This document shows positions 1 to 9,000 of a stretch of DNA of 64,000 nt, piece by piece. The DNA comes from Massilia putida (lineage in GTDB: Bacteria > Pseudomonadota > Gammaproteobacteria > Burkholderiales > Burkholderiaceae_D), in the NCBI RefSeq assembly GCF_001941825.1, contig NZ_CP019038.1:6386001-6450000 (forward strand), given 5' to 3'. Numbering within the stretch: position 1 is the stretch's first letter; every line of letters begins with the position of its first letter. A model generated the notes under the pieces. The model saw only the letters and a program-made list of their open reading frames with translations. It was not told where the DNA came from and searched no databases. Made by a program: the position numbers and the translations under genes.

Positions 1-785
1 GGGTGTTCGAAACCAGCGACACTGGCATCGGCGTGAAGTACTCGCCGGATGGCCACAGCTGGACACAGGGTGTCAGCCTTTTCGGGAATGGCCTTCCGTG
101 GTGGGGCGCTTACAACGGCAACACTACAAAGGCGTGGGCGCCAGATATCCATGATTGGAACGGCAGGGCGATCGTGTATTACGCGGTGTCGACATTCGGG
201 TCGCAGAATTCGGCAATCGGCCTCGCCACCGCCACGAGCATCGCGAAGGGCGACTGGGTCGACCAGGGAATTGTGCTCAGTTCCAATTCAGGGTCGGATT
301 TTAACGCCATTGATCCAAATTTCTACGTCGACCCGTCAGGGCAGCCATGGCTGGCCTATGGTTCTTGGTGGACCGGCATTTACGTCACTCGCGTCGATGT
401 GACCACGCTCAAGCCGACTGGATCCCGATACCACCTTGCTGCCGACAGCTCGGGTATCGAGAACTCGTTCATTATGAGAAACGGCAGCTACTATTACCTT
501 TTCGTGTCGAAAGGGACGTGCTGCAGCGGCAGCAGTAGCACCTACCGAATTGCCTATGGGCGTTCGGCGAGCGTCACGGGGCCCTATCTCGACAAGAATG
601 GTGTGGACATGGTGAATGGCGGTGGCACGGTGCTCGAAGCCGGCGCTGGCGAGTGGATCGCACCCGGCGGCGAAAGCGTGGCAAATGGCGCAATGATCCG
701 GCACAAGCTGGACTCGTACAACAATTACACGCCAATCATGTTCATTAGCGATCTGGTCTTCGTCAATGGTTGGCCCTCGTTCTGA
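1..785 (+). CDS. GH43 arabinanase-like glycoside hydrolase, 3' part
   Basis: C-terminal part of a glycoside hydrolase family 43 five-bladed propeller enzyme, probably acting on arabinan. The frame is open through the left window edge (first complete codon at position 3), so the N-terminus, signal peptide and first catalytic Asp lie outside. Visible family marks are the NAIDPNFYVD segment (the Asp that tunes the acid), GIENSFI (candidate acid Glu) and the CCSGSSSTYRIAYGRS stretch typical of endo-arabinanases. The protein ends right after the propeller at VNGWPSF. The usual GPGH histidine motif near the end is replaced by APGGES, so activity is uncertain. It stands apart from all other genes here, next to insertion sequences. 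Confidence 0.8.
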   Translation, partial: VFETSDTGIGVKYSPDGHSWTQGVSLFGNGLPWWGAYNGNTTKAWAPDIHDWNGRAIVYYAVSTFGSQNSAIGLATATSIAKGDWVDQGIVLSSNSGSDFNAIDPNFYVDPSGQPWLAYGSWWTGIYVTRVDVTTLKPTGSRYHLAADSSGIENSFIMRNGSYYYLFVSKGTCCSGSSSTYRIAYGRSASVTGPYLDKNGVDMVNGGGTVLEAGAGEWIAPGGESVANGAMIRHKLDSYNNYTPIMFISDLVFVNGWPSF

Positions 786-1230
786 ACCTGGGCGCGGAAC
801 GTAGTACACATGGCGTCGCGGTCTTCGCTTAATTAGCGCGTGCTGATCTTCGATGTATTGTCCCGCCTGCTAGGAGCAAGTATGCAAGCCATGTGCTGTC
901 ATATCGCCAAATGCACATGGTTTGTAAAGGCTAGTTTGCGATCGGTGGCCATTAGGCCGGTCCGTACCGACCAGACTATGCATGACGGCAGCACACTCGC
1001 CGCAGTTTTCAGCGCCTGCAAACAAGCGGCGTCGCCCAGCGCGGTTTAGCGCAATGCTCGCGTTCGGTTTTGTCGCGTTGAGGGGTACTCGTGCTCATCA
1101 GGTAGATGTTTAGTTTCGTGTGATCATGTCCCTCGCCGTAGCTGGCCTTTGTTTCGTGCAAAGGCTATGCTGGGCGAATTGATTGCTGGGTTCAGCAGTC
1201 CTGGCATTCAATCGCATCTAGAGCAAACTG
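786..1230. other. Non-coding stretch between GH43 gene and IS element
   Basis: No convincing gene is seen in these 445 bases. The short open frames present lack ribosome binding sites and resemble no family I recognise. Base composition is less GC-rich than in the catabolic islands downstream, which fits an IS-rich junction. Confidence 0.5.
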
Positions 1231-1257
1231 TGGCCTGCTGCCGATTCCACAGACACC
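1231..1257 (+). repeat. IS3 left terminal inverted repeat
   Basis: 27-base left end. The first 17 bases match the right end exactly, and GACACC at the inner end matches as well. Confidence 0.85.
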
Positions 1258-1291
1258 AAGTTAAGGTGGAAAATGGGGTCAGGAGGAATCA

Positions 1292-1759
1292 ATGGCAGCA
1301 GCAAGAAGGCAGTTCAGCCGAGAGTTCAAACTTGAGGCGGTGAAGTTGGTCGAAGAACGCGGGGTATCGGTACGCCAAGCTGCTCAAGACCTGGACGTGC
1401 ACGAAAACGTCCTACGCAAATGGGTACGCGAATTGCGCGAGCAACCCGAGGAAGCATTCCCTGGCAACGGCAAGATGACGGCCCAGGATGCTGAGATTGC
1501 GCGGTTGCGCAAAGAAGTCACCAAGCTCAAGATGGAGCGAGACCTGTTGAAAAAAGCCGCGGCCTACTTCGCGAAGGAGTCGATTGAAGTTCGGCTTCAT
1601 CGCGAAGCACCGAGGAGTCTGGCCGGTCAATTTGATGTGCGAGGCGCTCGGTGTCTCGAGGGGCGGCTTCTATGGCTGGCTGACGCGTCCGCCGAGCCGG
1701 CGCAGCAGGCAAGACAAAAAGCTGGGTGTCCAAGTACGGCAAAGCTTCCTGCGCAGTGA
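1292..1759 (+). CDS. IS3 transposase OrfA (HTH protein), readthrough form
   Basis: DNA-binding subunit of the IS3 transposase. Residues 1-60 form an HTH_Tnp_1 helix-turn-helix (SREFKLEAVKLVEERGVS, then VRQAAQDLDVHENVLRKWV), followed by a leucine-zipper-like helix ending in LLKKAAAYFAKES. Normal OrfA proteins stop within a few residues of that point, at about 100 residues. Here the frame stays open to 155 residues, and everything after residue 98 is out-of-frame orfB sequence. OrfB lies in the +1 frame relative to OrfA instead of the usual -1, so a small indel at about 1580-1590 probably altered the junction. An A6G run at 1550-1556 marks the expected frameshift region. The GGAGG-like site at 1281-1285 supports the start. 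Confidence 0.8.
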   Translation: MAAARRQFSREFKLEAVKLVEERGVSVRQAAQDLDVHENVLRKWVRELREQPEEAFPGNGKMTAQDAEIARLRKEVTKLKMERDLLKKAAAYFAKESIEVRLHREAPRSLAGQFDVRGARCLEGRLLWLADASAEPAQQARQKAGCPSTAKLPAQ

Positions 1760-2441
1760 CCGGACCTACGGAGCAAGGCGAGTCTGGCGCGACGTTCTTG
1801 AGCAAGGCTTGCAGTGTGGGCTGCATCGTATCGAGCGTCTGATGCGAGACCAGGCGTTGCGCGCCCGGCCTCGACGCCGAGGTCTGCCCAAGGACCGCGG
1901 AGCGCGCAGCTCCGCGGCAGAGAACCTGCTCGATCGGCAGTTCCAGGCCGAGGCGCCAAATCAGAAATGGGTCGCCGACTTTACGTATATTTGGACTGCC
2001 GAAGGATGGCTGTACGTTGCCGCCGTGCTGGACCTTTATTCGCGTCGTATCGTTGGCTGGTCGATGCAAGACAGCATGACTTCGCAACTTGTCGTCGATG
2101 CGCTGATGATGGCTGTCTGGCGTCGAGGTAAGCCAACTGCGTTGCTCCACCATTCGGATCAGGGCAGCCAATACACCAGCGAGCACTTCCAACAACTGCT
2201 CAAGGAACAGGGCATTACCTGCAGCATGAGCCGGGCCGGCGAAGTCTGGGACAACTCGGCAATGGAGAGCTTCTTCAGCTCGCTCAAGACTGAACGAACA
2301 GCACGAAAGGTGTACCGTACCCGTACCCAGGCGCGCTCAGACGTGTTCGACTACATCGAACGCTTCTACAATACTACGCGGCGACATTCGACGCTGGGAT
2401 ACGTCAGCCCAATGCAGTTTGAAGAAGCTAGAAAAGCTTAA
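1584..2441 (+). CDS. IS3 transposase OrfB (DDE integrase domain)
   Basis: Catalytic part of the IS3 transposase, 285 residues from a TTG codon within orfA. It has the HTH_21 region (YGARRVWRDVLEQGL), then an rve integrase core with all three acidic residues in context: first Asp in KWVADFTYI, second Asp in HHSDQGSQY, Glu in NSAMESFFSSLK. The C-terminus RRHSTLGYVSPMQFE is standard. The domain looks intact, but the orfA-orfB frame relation is not the normal -1, so the usual fused OrfAB transposase could not be made by a single -1 slip. Mobility of this copy is doubtful. Confidence 0.9.
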   Translation: MKFGFIAKHRGVWPVNLMCEALGVSRGGFYGWLTRPPSRRSRQDKKLGVQVRQSFLRSDRTYGARRVWRDVLEQGLQCGLHRIERLMRDQALRARPRRRGLPKDRGARSSAAENLLDRQFQAEAPNQKWVADFTYIWTAEGWLYVAAVLDLYSRRIVGWSMQDSMTSQLVVDALMMAVWRRGKPTALLHHSDQGSQYTSEHFQQLLKEQGITCSMSRAGEVWDNSAMESFFSSLKTERTARKVYRTRTQARSDVFDYIERFYNTTRRHSTLGYVSPMQFEEARKA

Positions 2442-2444
2442 AGC

Positions 2445-2471
2445 GGTGTCACCCGAATCGGCAGCAGGCCA
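2445..2471 (-). repeat. IS3 right terminal inverted repeat
   Basis: 27-base right end, starting 4 bases after the orfB stop codon. Its outermost 17 bases mirror the left end exactly. Confidence 0.85.
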
Positions 2472-2506
2472 TATCTCAAGCATCTGGCACAGCCGACGTA
2501 CAGGAT

Positions 2507-2536
2507 AAATTCTTCGGTGTATCGCTTGCTGCTCAT
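2507..2536 (-). pseudogene. 5' fragment of a second IS3-type orfA
   Basis: Reading leftward from the ATG at 2536, preceded by a GGAGAGG ribosome site, the sequence encodes MSSKRYTEEF, the classic start of an IS3-group OrfA. After ten residues the similarity stops; the following codons do not continue the HTH. This is a truncated remnant cut near the right end of the intact IS3 copy. Confidence 0.6.
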
Positions 2537-2589
2537 TGCCTCTCCATTTGCCTCATTGTAAGGCTGAAGAGTATCTACGGTAGCGGTGG

Positions 2590-2709
2590 CGATTCACCCA
2601 GGAGAATCTAGACGAGGTAGCCAGACGGCTAAACGAGCGCCCACGGAAAACCCTCAACTATCAAACGCCAGCACAACGATTTCATGAATGTGTTGCGTTC
2701 ACCAGTTGA
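2590..2709 (+). pseudogene. 3' remnant of an IS30-family transposase
   Basis: An open frame from 2590 to the TGA at 2707-2709 encodes [18 protein letters not shown] and [15 protein letters not shown], the conserved C-terminus of IS30-family transposases. There is no start codon, and upstream sequence is unrelated, so only about 40 residues of the transposase survive. Confidence 0.75.
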
Positions 2710-2990
2710 ATCCACGGCCGATAGCGGAAGTTCGACGAGTGTACGGCAGTGTTGCTCAGGCTGCCACGAACGGCCCGAGGTCAGCAATTTTCTCACTTAC
2801 GGTGACACTCGTTTTTCACTAACTAGGCACAGTTTTCACTTGCCGTATCACCCGACCGTCGGAAACCCCAGGTCGGTTCGTATGTCGGCTGCCTGTCGCG
2901 GCAGGTCTCGATCCAGATCAACGTGGCGTCGGACTGCCGAGCGCGCGCCCGGATGGCCTCATCGCTTCCGCAGACGCCATGGCTGTTTGT
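2710..2990. other. Intergenic stretch after IS remnants
   Basis: No gene seen. There is a pair of related octamers, TTTTTCACT near 2813 and GTTTTCACT near 2831, possibly left from an insertion-sequence end, but no family can be named. Confidence 0.3.
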
Positions 2991-4001
2991 CTACCACAAC
3001 ACCGGCACCGCCGCGGTACTCTTGCCGCTCGCTTCCTCGCGCACCTGCGACGGCGTCTTGCCGTACTGGTTGCGGAAGCAGCGCGAGAAATGCGAGTTGC
3101 TCAGGAACCCGCATTGCAGCGCGATGTCGATGATCGAGCTGCGGGTCGAGACGAGCAGGTTCAGCGCGTTGTTCAGCCGCAGCTCGAACGCGAAGGCGAG
3201 GGGACTCATGCCCAGTTCGGCCTGGAACAGGCGTTCCAGGTGACGCACGCTCACGTTCACGTGCTGCGCGATGAATTCCGTCGGCAGCGGGTCGGACAAA
3301 TGGCGTTCGATCAGCAGCATCGCCTTGCGCACGCGGATATCGTCCGTCGTGCGCGTGGACAGGGGTTGCGGCTGCGGCGTCTTGGCCGGCAGCGGCGCGT
3401 GCTCGATCATGATGCGCATGGCCTTGGCCGCGCGGGCCTTGTCGCAATGGCGCTCGACCAGGTAGGCCGCGAGGTGGACCACGCTGGTGCCGCCCGCGCA
3501 CGTGAGGCGGTCGCCGTCGTCGATGAACAGTTCGTCCGAACTCACTTGCAAGTCGGGGAACTCGTTGGTGAAGTCGGCATGCACGTACCAGCTGACGCAG
3601 CTGCGCCGTCCTTTCATGAGCCCGAGGCGCGCCATCACGAAGGGGCCCGTGCAGATACCGACCAGCGGCACGGTGTCGGCCGCGCGCTTCAGGTAGTCGT
3701 TCATCGCGGGCGCCAGCTTGAGGGCGCTGAGCAGGCCGCCGACGACCACGATGTAATCGAACTTGGCGGGATCTTCCAGGCCGGCGGTCGGCGTGACCTC
3801 GATGCCGCAACTCGCCTTCACGGGCCGCATATCGTGGCTCAGGACGCTCCACGTGCAGTGGATCGGGCGGCTGCGGTCGCCATCGTCGGCGGCCAGGCGC
3901 AAGGTGTCGATGAAGGCCGAAAACGCGAGCATCGTGAAATTCGGCGCGAGGATGAACCCGACGGAGAGCCGGGGCTTTTTTGCTGCAATCGCATTTAACA
4001 C
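2991..4001 (-). CDS. GlxA/AraC-family transcriptional regulator (divergent from sox operon)
   Basis: Transcription factor of 336 residues. Residues about 12-180 form a DJ-1/PfpI-like amidase domain that usually senses a ligand (VVVGGLL, then GICTGPFVMARLGL around the nucleophile-elbow Cys). Two AraC helix-turn-helix motifs follow at the C-terminus (TEFIAQHVNVSVRHLERLF and IIDIALQCGFLSNSHFSRCFR). The GTG start at 4001 is preferred because GGAG lies 6 bases upstream and the protein then begins right before the domain. It diverges from soxB. Its N-terminal domain differs more from the other two GlxA proteins here than they do from each other. By position it could be a sarcosine- or dimethylglycine-responsive regulator analogous to SouR or CdhR of Pseudomonas; the ligand is not visible from sequence. 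Confidence 0.85.
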   Translation of the reverse strand: MLNAIAAKKPRLSVGFILAPNFTMLAFSAFIDTLRLAADDGDRSRPIHCTWSVLSHDMRPVKASCGIEVTPTAGLEDPAKFDYIVVVGGLLSALKLAPAMNDYLKRAADTVPLVGICTGPFVMARLGLMKGRRSCVSWYVHADFTNEFPDLQVSSDELFIDDGDRLTCAGGTSVVHLAAYLVERHCDKARAAKAMRIMIEHAPLPAKTPQPQPLSTRTTDDIRVRKAMLLIERHLSDPLPTEFIAQHVNVSVRHLERLFQAELGMSPLAFAFELRLNNALNLLVSTRSSIIDIALQCGFLSNSHFSRCFRNQYGKTPSQVREEASGKSTAAVPVLW

Positions 4002-4464
4002 GGTTGTCTCCTTACCGTTCCGGGTGCATGAACGGGTGTCCACCTCGTTCTTAGCATTTCCCGTACCTGCTTTATTTTGGTGGCAAGCATACACGCGGCT
4101 GCGCCCGCGAACAACTGGCAGTGGCGCATACAGTCAATGTGCGGGACGCCTCATTACATGTATACGCGGCAATGGCTCGTCGAGTTGCACGTACGCGACA
4201 CGTGCACGTTGATGGTGCCCAGGTGCATCGCGATCGTGCGCGGATGCCCTTGCGACAAGGGTCCATGCCCGATGCGCGGGCGGATGTCGGAATCGGACAA
4301 GCGGCCGTCTTCCCTGATCAAACCGCCCGCCGCGGCGCCCCCACGCGCGGCGTCCAGGCCACAGGATGTCGGAAACAGACAACTGGCCGTCTTATCCAAT
4401 CAATTTGCAATCCGTAACGGTCCCAATAATGGAACCCACAACACCTCACTGCGGAAAGCGCGAT
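4002..4464. other. Divergent intergenic region, GlxA regulator / sox operon
   Basis: 463 bases without a credible gene; short open frames on both strands lack family similarity. It holds two 40-base imperfect direct repeats (listed separately) and an AATAAT -10 candidate at 4425-4430 with no good -35, as expected of an activator-dependent promoter for soxB. Confidence 0.6.
4282..4403 (+). promoter_or_regulatory. Tandem operator repeats upstream of sox operon
   Basis: Two imperfect copies 82 bases apart, 4282-4322 and 4364-4403. Each contains GGATGTCGGAA, then GACAA, then GGCCGTCTT and an ATCAA end. The second copy ends 21 bases before the AATAAT box at 4425, so a bound activator would contact RNA polymerase. 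The core (GTCGNAA, about 3 bases, GACA, then CCG) recurs upstream of the BCCT gene and of gbcA. This suggests the binding site of one of the GlxA-type (GbdR-like) regulators; that link is inference. Confidence 0.55.
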
Positions 4465-5721
4465 ATGGCACAGAAGAACTACTCATTTTGGAGCCTCCTC
4501 CAGCAGGGCTTCAAACGCCAGGAAGGCTGGGACCAGGCCTGGCGCAGCCCGGAGCCCAAGGCCTCGTACGACGTGATCATCGTCGGCGCCGGCGGCCACG
4601 GCCTGGCCACTGCCTATTATCTGGCGAAGGAACACGGCATCAAGAACATCGCCGTGCTCGAAAAGGGCTACCTCGGCGGCGGCAACACGGCGCGCAACAC
4701 GACGATCGTGCGCTCGAACTACCTCTGGGACGAAGCCGCGATGCTGTACGAGCACTCGCTCAAGCTGTGGGAAGGCCTGTCGCAGGAAATCAACTTCAAC
4801 GTCATGTTCAGCCAGCGCGGCGTGTTCAATCTCGGCCACACCTTGCAGGACATGCGCGACATCGAGCGCCGCGTCAACGCCAACCTGCTCAACGATATCG
4901 ACGCGCAGGTGCTCACCGCGGCCGAAGTCAAGGAGCGCATCCCGATGATCGACGCCAGCCCGAACGCGCGCTATCCGATCATGGGCGCCAGCTTCCAGCC
5001 GCGCGGCGGCGTGGCCCGCCACGATGCGGTGGCCTGGGGCTTCGCCCGCGCCGCCAGCAACCTCGGGGTCGACATCATCGAGCAGTGCGAGGTCACCGGC
5101 ATGCACATCGAAGGCGGCCGTATCCGCGGTCTCGAGACCACGCGCGGCACCATTCGCGCCGAGCGCGTCGGCTGCGTCGCGGCGGGCCATTCGAGCACGC
5201 TGGCCAAGATGGCCGGCATCCGCCTGCCGCTGGAAAGCCACCCGCTGCAGGCGTTCGTGTCGGAATCGCTCAAGCCGGTGCTGCATACCGTGGTGATGTC
5301 GAACGCGGTGCACGGCTACCTGAGCCAGTCGGACAAGGGCGAACTCGTGATCGGCGCCGGCATCGACAGCTACCTGAGCTACGCGCAGCGCGGCAGCCCG
5401 CACGTCATCGAGCACACGGCCGCCGCCATCATCGAACTGTTCCCGATGTTCTCGCGGGTGCGCATGAACCGCCAGTGGGGCGGCATCGTCGACGTGTCGC
5501 CGGACGCCTGCCCGATCATCAGCAAGACCAAGGTCAAGGGCCTGTACTTCAACTGCGGCTGGGGCACCGGCGGCTTCAAGGCGACGCCCGGCTCGGGCAA
5601 CGTGTTCGCCCACACCATCGCGCGCGACCGGCCGCACCCGCTCAACGAAGCCTTTGCGCTGGACCGCTTCCACAGCGGCCATCTGATCGACGAACACGGT
5701 GCCGCAGGCGTCGCCCACTGA
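4465..5721 (+). CDS. soxB: Sarcosine oxidase, beta subunit
   Basis: Flavin subunit of heterotetrameric sarcosine oxidase, 418 residues, the family's usual length. It oxidises sarcosine to glycine while one carbon is passed to tetrahydrofolate. FAD-binding Rossmann motif at residues about 33-55 ([20 protein letters not shown]), the characteristic [18 protein letters not shown] block, and a RHDAVAWG segment whose His (about residue 186) matches the residue that carries covalent FMN in characterised enzymes. The ATG at 4465 gives a start like that of known SoxB proteins and follows a GGAAAG site. First gene of soxBDAG-sdaA-glyA. Confidence 0.95.
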   Translation: MAQKNYSFWSLLQQGFKRQEGWDQAWRSPEPKASYDVIIVGAGGHGLATAYYLAKEHGIKNIAVLEKGYLGGGNTARNTTIVRSNYLWDEAAMLYEHSLKLWEGLSQEINFNVMFSQRGVFNLGHTLQDMRDIERRVNANLLNDIDAQVLTAAEVKERIPMIDASPNARYPIMGASFQPRGGVARHDAVAWGFARAASNLGVDIIEQCEVTGMHIEGGRIRGLETTRGTIRAERVGCVAAGHSSTLAKMAGIRLPLESHPLQAFVSESLKPVLHTVVMSNAVHGYLSQSDKGELVIGAGIDSYLSYAQRGSPHVIEHTAAAIIELFPMFSRVRMNRQWGGIVDVSPDACPIISKTKVKGLYFNCGWGTGGFKATPGSGNVFAHTIARDRPHPLNEAFALDRFHSGHLIDEHGAAGVAH

Positions 5722-5734
5722 CGGAGGAAGAGAC

Positions 5735-6028
5735 ATGTTGAAGTTCCACTGCCCGCACTGTAACGAGGTGCGCGAAGAAGAAGAGTTCAGCTACGCCGGC
5801 GAAGCGTTCATCGCGCGCCCGGCCGCGCCCGACGCTTGCCGCGACGACGAATGGGGCGACTACCTGTTCATGCGCAAGAACAGCAAGGGTTGGCACTGGG
5901 AGCAATGGCTGCATGCGGCCGCGTGCCGCAAGGTCGTCGCCGTCAAGCGCCACACCTTCACCCACGAGATAGGCGGCTGCTGGACGCTGGCCGAAGGCAA
6001 ACGGATCTACCTGGAGGAGCAAGCGTGA
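5735..6028 (+). CDS. soxD: Sarcosine oxidase, delta subunit
   Basis: Small zinc-binding subunit of sarcosine oxidase, 97 residues. It begins MLKFHCPHCNEVREEEEF; the CPHC pair and later Cys and His residues fit the Zn site of SoxD. A strong GGAGGAAG ribosome site lies 13 bases after the soxB stop, and the gene overlaps soxA by 4 bases (GTGA), which indicates translational coupling. Confidence 0.95.
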   Translation: MLKFHCPHCNEVREEEEFSYAGEAFIARPAAPDACRDDEWGDYLFMRKNSKGWHWEQWLHAAACRKVVAVKRHTFTHEIGGCWTLAEGKRIYLEEQA

Positions 6029-9000
6029 ACTCGCATCGTATCAATCGTCCCAACTCGCGCATCGACCGCAACAAGCCCGTCGACTTCACCTTCGACGGCA
6101 AGGCCTACCGGGGCTGTGAGGGCGACACGCTGGCTTCCGCGCTGCTGGCCAACGGCGTGCGCATGATCGGCCGCAGCTTCAAGTACGGCCGTCCGCGCGG
6201 CATCATCGGCCACGGCGCCGAGGAACCGAATGCGCTGATCCAGCTGGAGCGCGGTCCCGGCACCGTGCCGAACCTGAAGGCGACCCAGGTCGAGCTGTAC
6301 CAGGGCATGAACGCGTTCTCCACCACCGGCTGGCCGTCGTTGAACCTCGACGTCAAGAGCATCATGGGCCGCGCCGCGCGCTTCATGCCGGCCGGCTTCT
6401 ACTACAAGACCTTCATGGCGCCGGCGAAGATGTGGCCGCTGTACGAGGACGTGATCCGGCGCGCCGCGGGCTACGGCCGGGCGCCCGTCGATCCGGACCC
6501 GGAATTCTACGACCACCTGCACCACCACCCGGACGTGCTGGTCATCGGCGGCGGCGCCTGCGGCATCTGGTCCGCGCTGATCGCGGCGCGCGCCGGACTG
6601 CGCGTGATGCTCGTCGACGAACAGGCCGAGATGGGCGGCTGGCTGCTGTCCGACCACAACGCGGTGCTGGACAAGTGCTCGTCCGAGACCTGGCTGAAGC
6701 GCACCCTCGCGGAACTGGACTCTCTGCCGAACGTGACGCGGCTCGCCCGCACCACGGCGTTCGCCATGCACGACGGGAATCTGGTGCAGGCCGTCGAACT
6801 GCTGCAGGATCACATCGTCCCCAGCGCACGCGACGCGCTGCTGCCGCGCCAGCGCATGCACAAGATCCGGGCGCGCCACGTGGTGCTCGCGACCGGGGCG
6901 ATCGAACGTCCGCTCGTCTTCGGCAACAACGACCTGCCGGGCGTGATGACCGCCGCCGCCGGCCAGACCTATCTGAACCGCTACGCGGTGCGGGCCGGCC
7001 AGCGCGTGCTGGTCCTGACCAGCAACGACTGGGCCTATGGCGCAGCCGTCGACCTGGCCGGCGCCGGTGCCAAGGTGATCCTGTGCGACACCCGCGCCGG
7101 CGGCGCCATCGCGGGCCGCGCCGATGTGGCGCGCACGGCGGGCATCGAGGTCCTCAAGGGCCACGGCATCGCCCAGGCGCTGGGCGGCCGCAGCGTGACC
7201 GGCGCCCGGCTGGTGAAGCTGGATCCGCGCAAGGACGTCGCCATCGGCACCGGTCCGCGCGTCGATTGCGACCTGCTGCTGTCGTCGGGCGGCCTGTCGC
7301 CGAACGTGCACCTGTTCTGCCACAACGGCAGCCGCCCGGCCTGGGACGAGAACCGCCTGGCCTTCGTCGCGCCGGCCCAGGGCCGTCCCGGTATCGCCTG
7401 CGTCGGTGCCGTCGTCGGCGAGTTCGACCTGCAGGCGGCCATGGCGCAGACGACCAACGCCGTGCGCGCCGTGTGCACGCAGCTGGGCCGCAAGGTGGCG
7501 GCGCAGGCGCCCAAGATCGCCGGCGCCAAACTGCCGGTCGACGCCGCGCCGGCGCGCGCCATCTTCCGCGTCCCGGACGGCAAGCGCGAGGGGCATGGCG
7601 CCAAGGCCTTCGTCGACTTCCAGAACGACGTCGCCGCGTCCGACATCGAACTCGCGGTGCGCGAGAATTACCGCTCGATCGAGCACGTCAAGCGCTACAC
7701 GGGCCTCGGCTTCGGCACGGACCAGGGCAAGCTGTCGAACGTGAACGGCTTCGCGATCGCCGCCCGTGCGCTCGGCAAGCCGATCGGCGAAGTCGGCACG
7801 ACGACGTACCGCCCGGCCTACACGCCGGTCGCGTTCGGCGCGCTGGCCGGGTCGATGGTCGGCGACACGTTCGATCCGCGCCGCTACGCGCCGGCCCAGC
7901 AGGCGCACGTCAAGCGCGGCGCGCTGTTCGAGACGGTGGGGCAGTGGATGCGCCCCTGGTACTTCCCGAAACCGGGCGAGGACATGCACGCGGCCGTGAA
8001 CCGCGAGGCCGTGGCCGCCCGCACCAGTGTCGCCATGATGGACGCGTCGACCCTCGGCAAGATCGACATCCGCGGCCCGGACGCGCGCGAATTCCTCAAC
8101 CGCGTGTATTCGAACGCGTGGAGCCAGCTCGCGCCGGGCAAGTGCCGCTACGGCCTGATGCTGGACGAGAACGGGATGGTGATGGACGACGGCGTGACCT
8201 CCTGCCTCGGCGACCAGCACTTCATGATGACCACCACGACCGGCGGCGCGGCGCGCGTGCTGACGTGGCTGGAGAAGTGGCTGCAGACCGAGTGGCCGGA
8301 GCTGAAGGTGTACCTGACGTCCGTCACCGACCACTGGTCCACCTGCGCGGTGGTCGGCCCGAACAGCCGCGCCGTGCTGGAAAAGCTGTGCACCGACATC
8401 GACCTGTCGCCGGAAGCCTTCAAGTACATGGATTGCCGCGTCGGCACCGTGGCCGGCGTCCCGGCGCGCGTGTTCCGCATCAGCTTCTCCGGCGAGCTCG
8501 CGTACGAGGTCAACGTCGACGCCAGCTACGGCCACTACATGTGGGAGACCTTGATGGCGGCCGGCCAGGAGTTCGACATCACGCCGTACGGCACCGAGAC
8601 CATGCACGTGCTGCGTGCGGAGAAGGGTTTCATCATCGTCGGCCAGGACACCGACGGTTCGGTCTCGCCGATCGACCTCGGCATGGGCTGGGCGGTGAGC
8701 ATGAAGAAGCCGTTCAGCTTCCTCGGCAAGCGCTCGCTGGCCCGCGCCGACACGGCCCGCTCCGACCGCAAGCAGCTGGTCGGCCTGACGACGGAAGACC
8801 CGAACGTGGTGCTGGCCGAGGGCGCGCAGATCGTCGACGGCAGCGCAGGCAGGGGCCAGGGCGGTGCGCAGCGCAGCGTGGGCCGCGTCACGTCGAGCTA
8901 CCACAGCGCCTTCCTCGGCCGCTCGATCGCGCTGGCGCTGATCGAAGGCGGCCTCGCCAAGGAAGGCCAGGTATTCCACGCCTGGGACGGCGGCGCCATG

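Larger units (their letters stand above)
1231..2471 (+). mobile_element. IS3-family insertion sequence, 1241 bp
   Basis: Complete-looking IS3-family element with two overlapping genes (orfA, orfB) between terminal inverted repeats. The left end at 1231-1257 starts TGGCCTGCTGCCGATTC, and the reverse complement of the right end at 2445-2471 starts with the same 17 bases; after a short divergent patch both continue with GACACC. The 3 to 4 bases outside each end do not match (CTG on the left, TAT on the right), so no target duplication remains, and the flanks have probably been rearranged by other insertion or deletion events. Confidence 0.9.

Noticed and set aside
840..1049. Possible 69-residue gene between the GH43 gene and the IS element
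   Set aside because: No ribosome site, no recognisable family, non-coding-like composition.
1149..1343. Small frame spanning the IS left end and orfA start
   Set aside because: Crosses the IS boundary and is out of frame with OrfA; no similarity.
4282..4403. Riboswitch before soxB (glycine type considered because of glycine catabolism)
   Set aside because: The two repeated blocks are direct DNA repeats upstream of the probable -10 and therefore not transcribed; they lack the conserved glycine aptamer cores.
4077..4465. Several overlapping frames in the sox upstream region
   Set aside because: They lack ribosome sites and similarity, and the region is explained by repeats and promoter elements; the longest frame simply runs on into soxB in the wrong frame.
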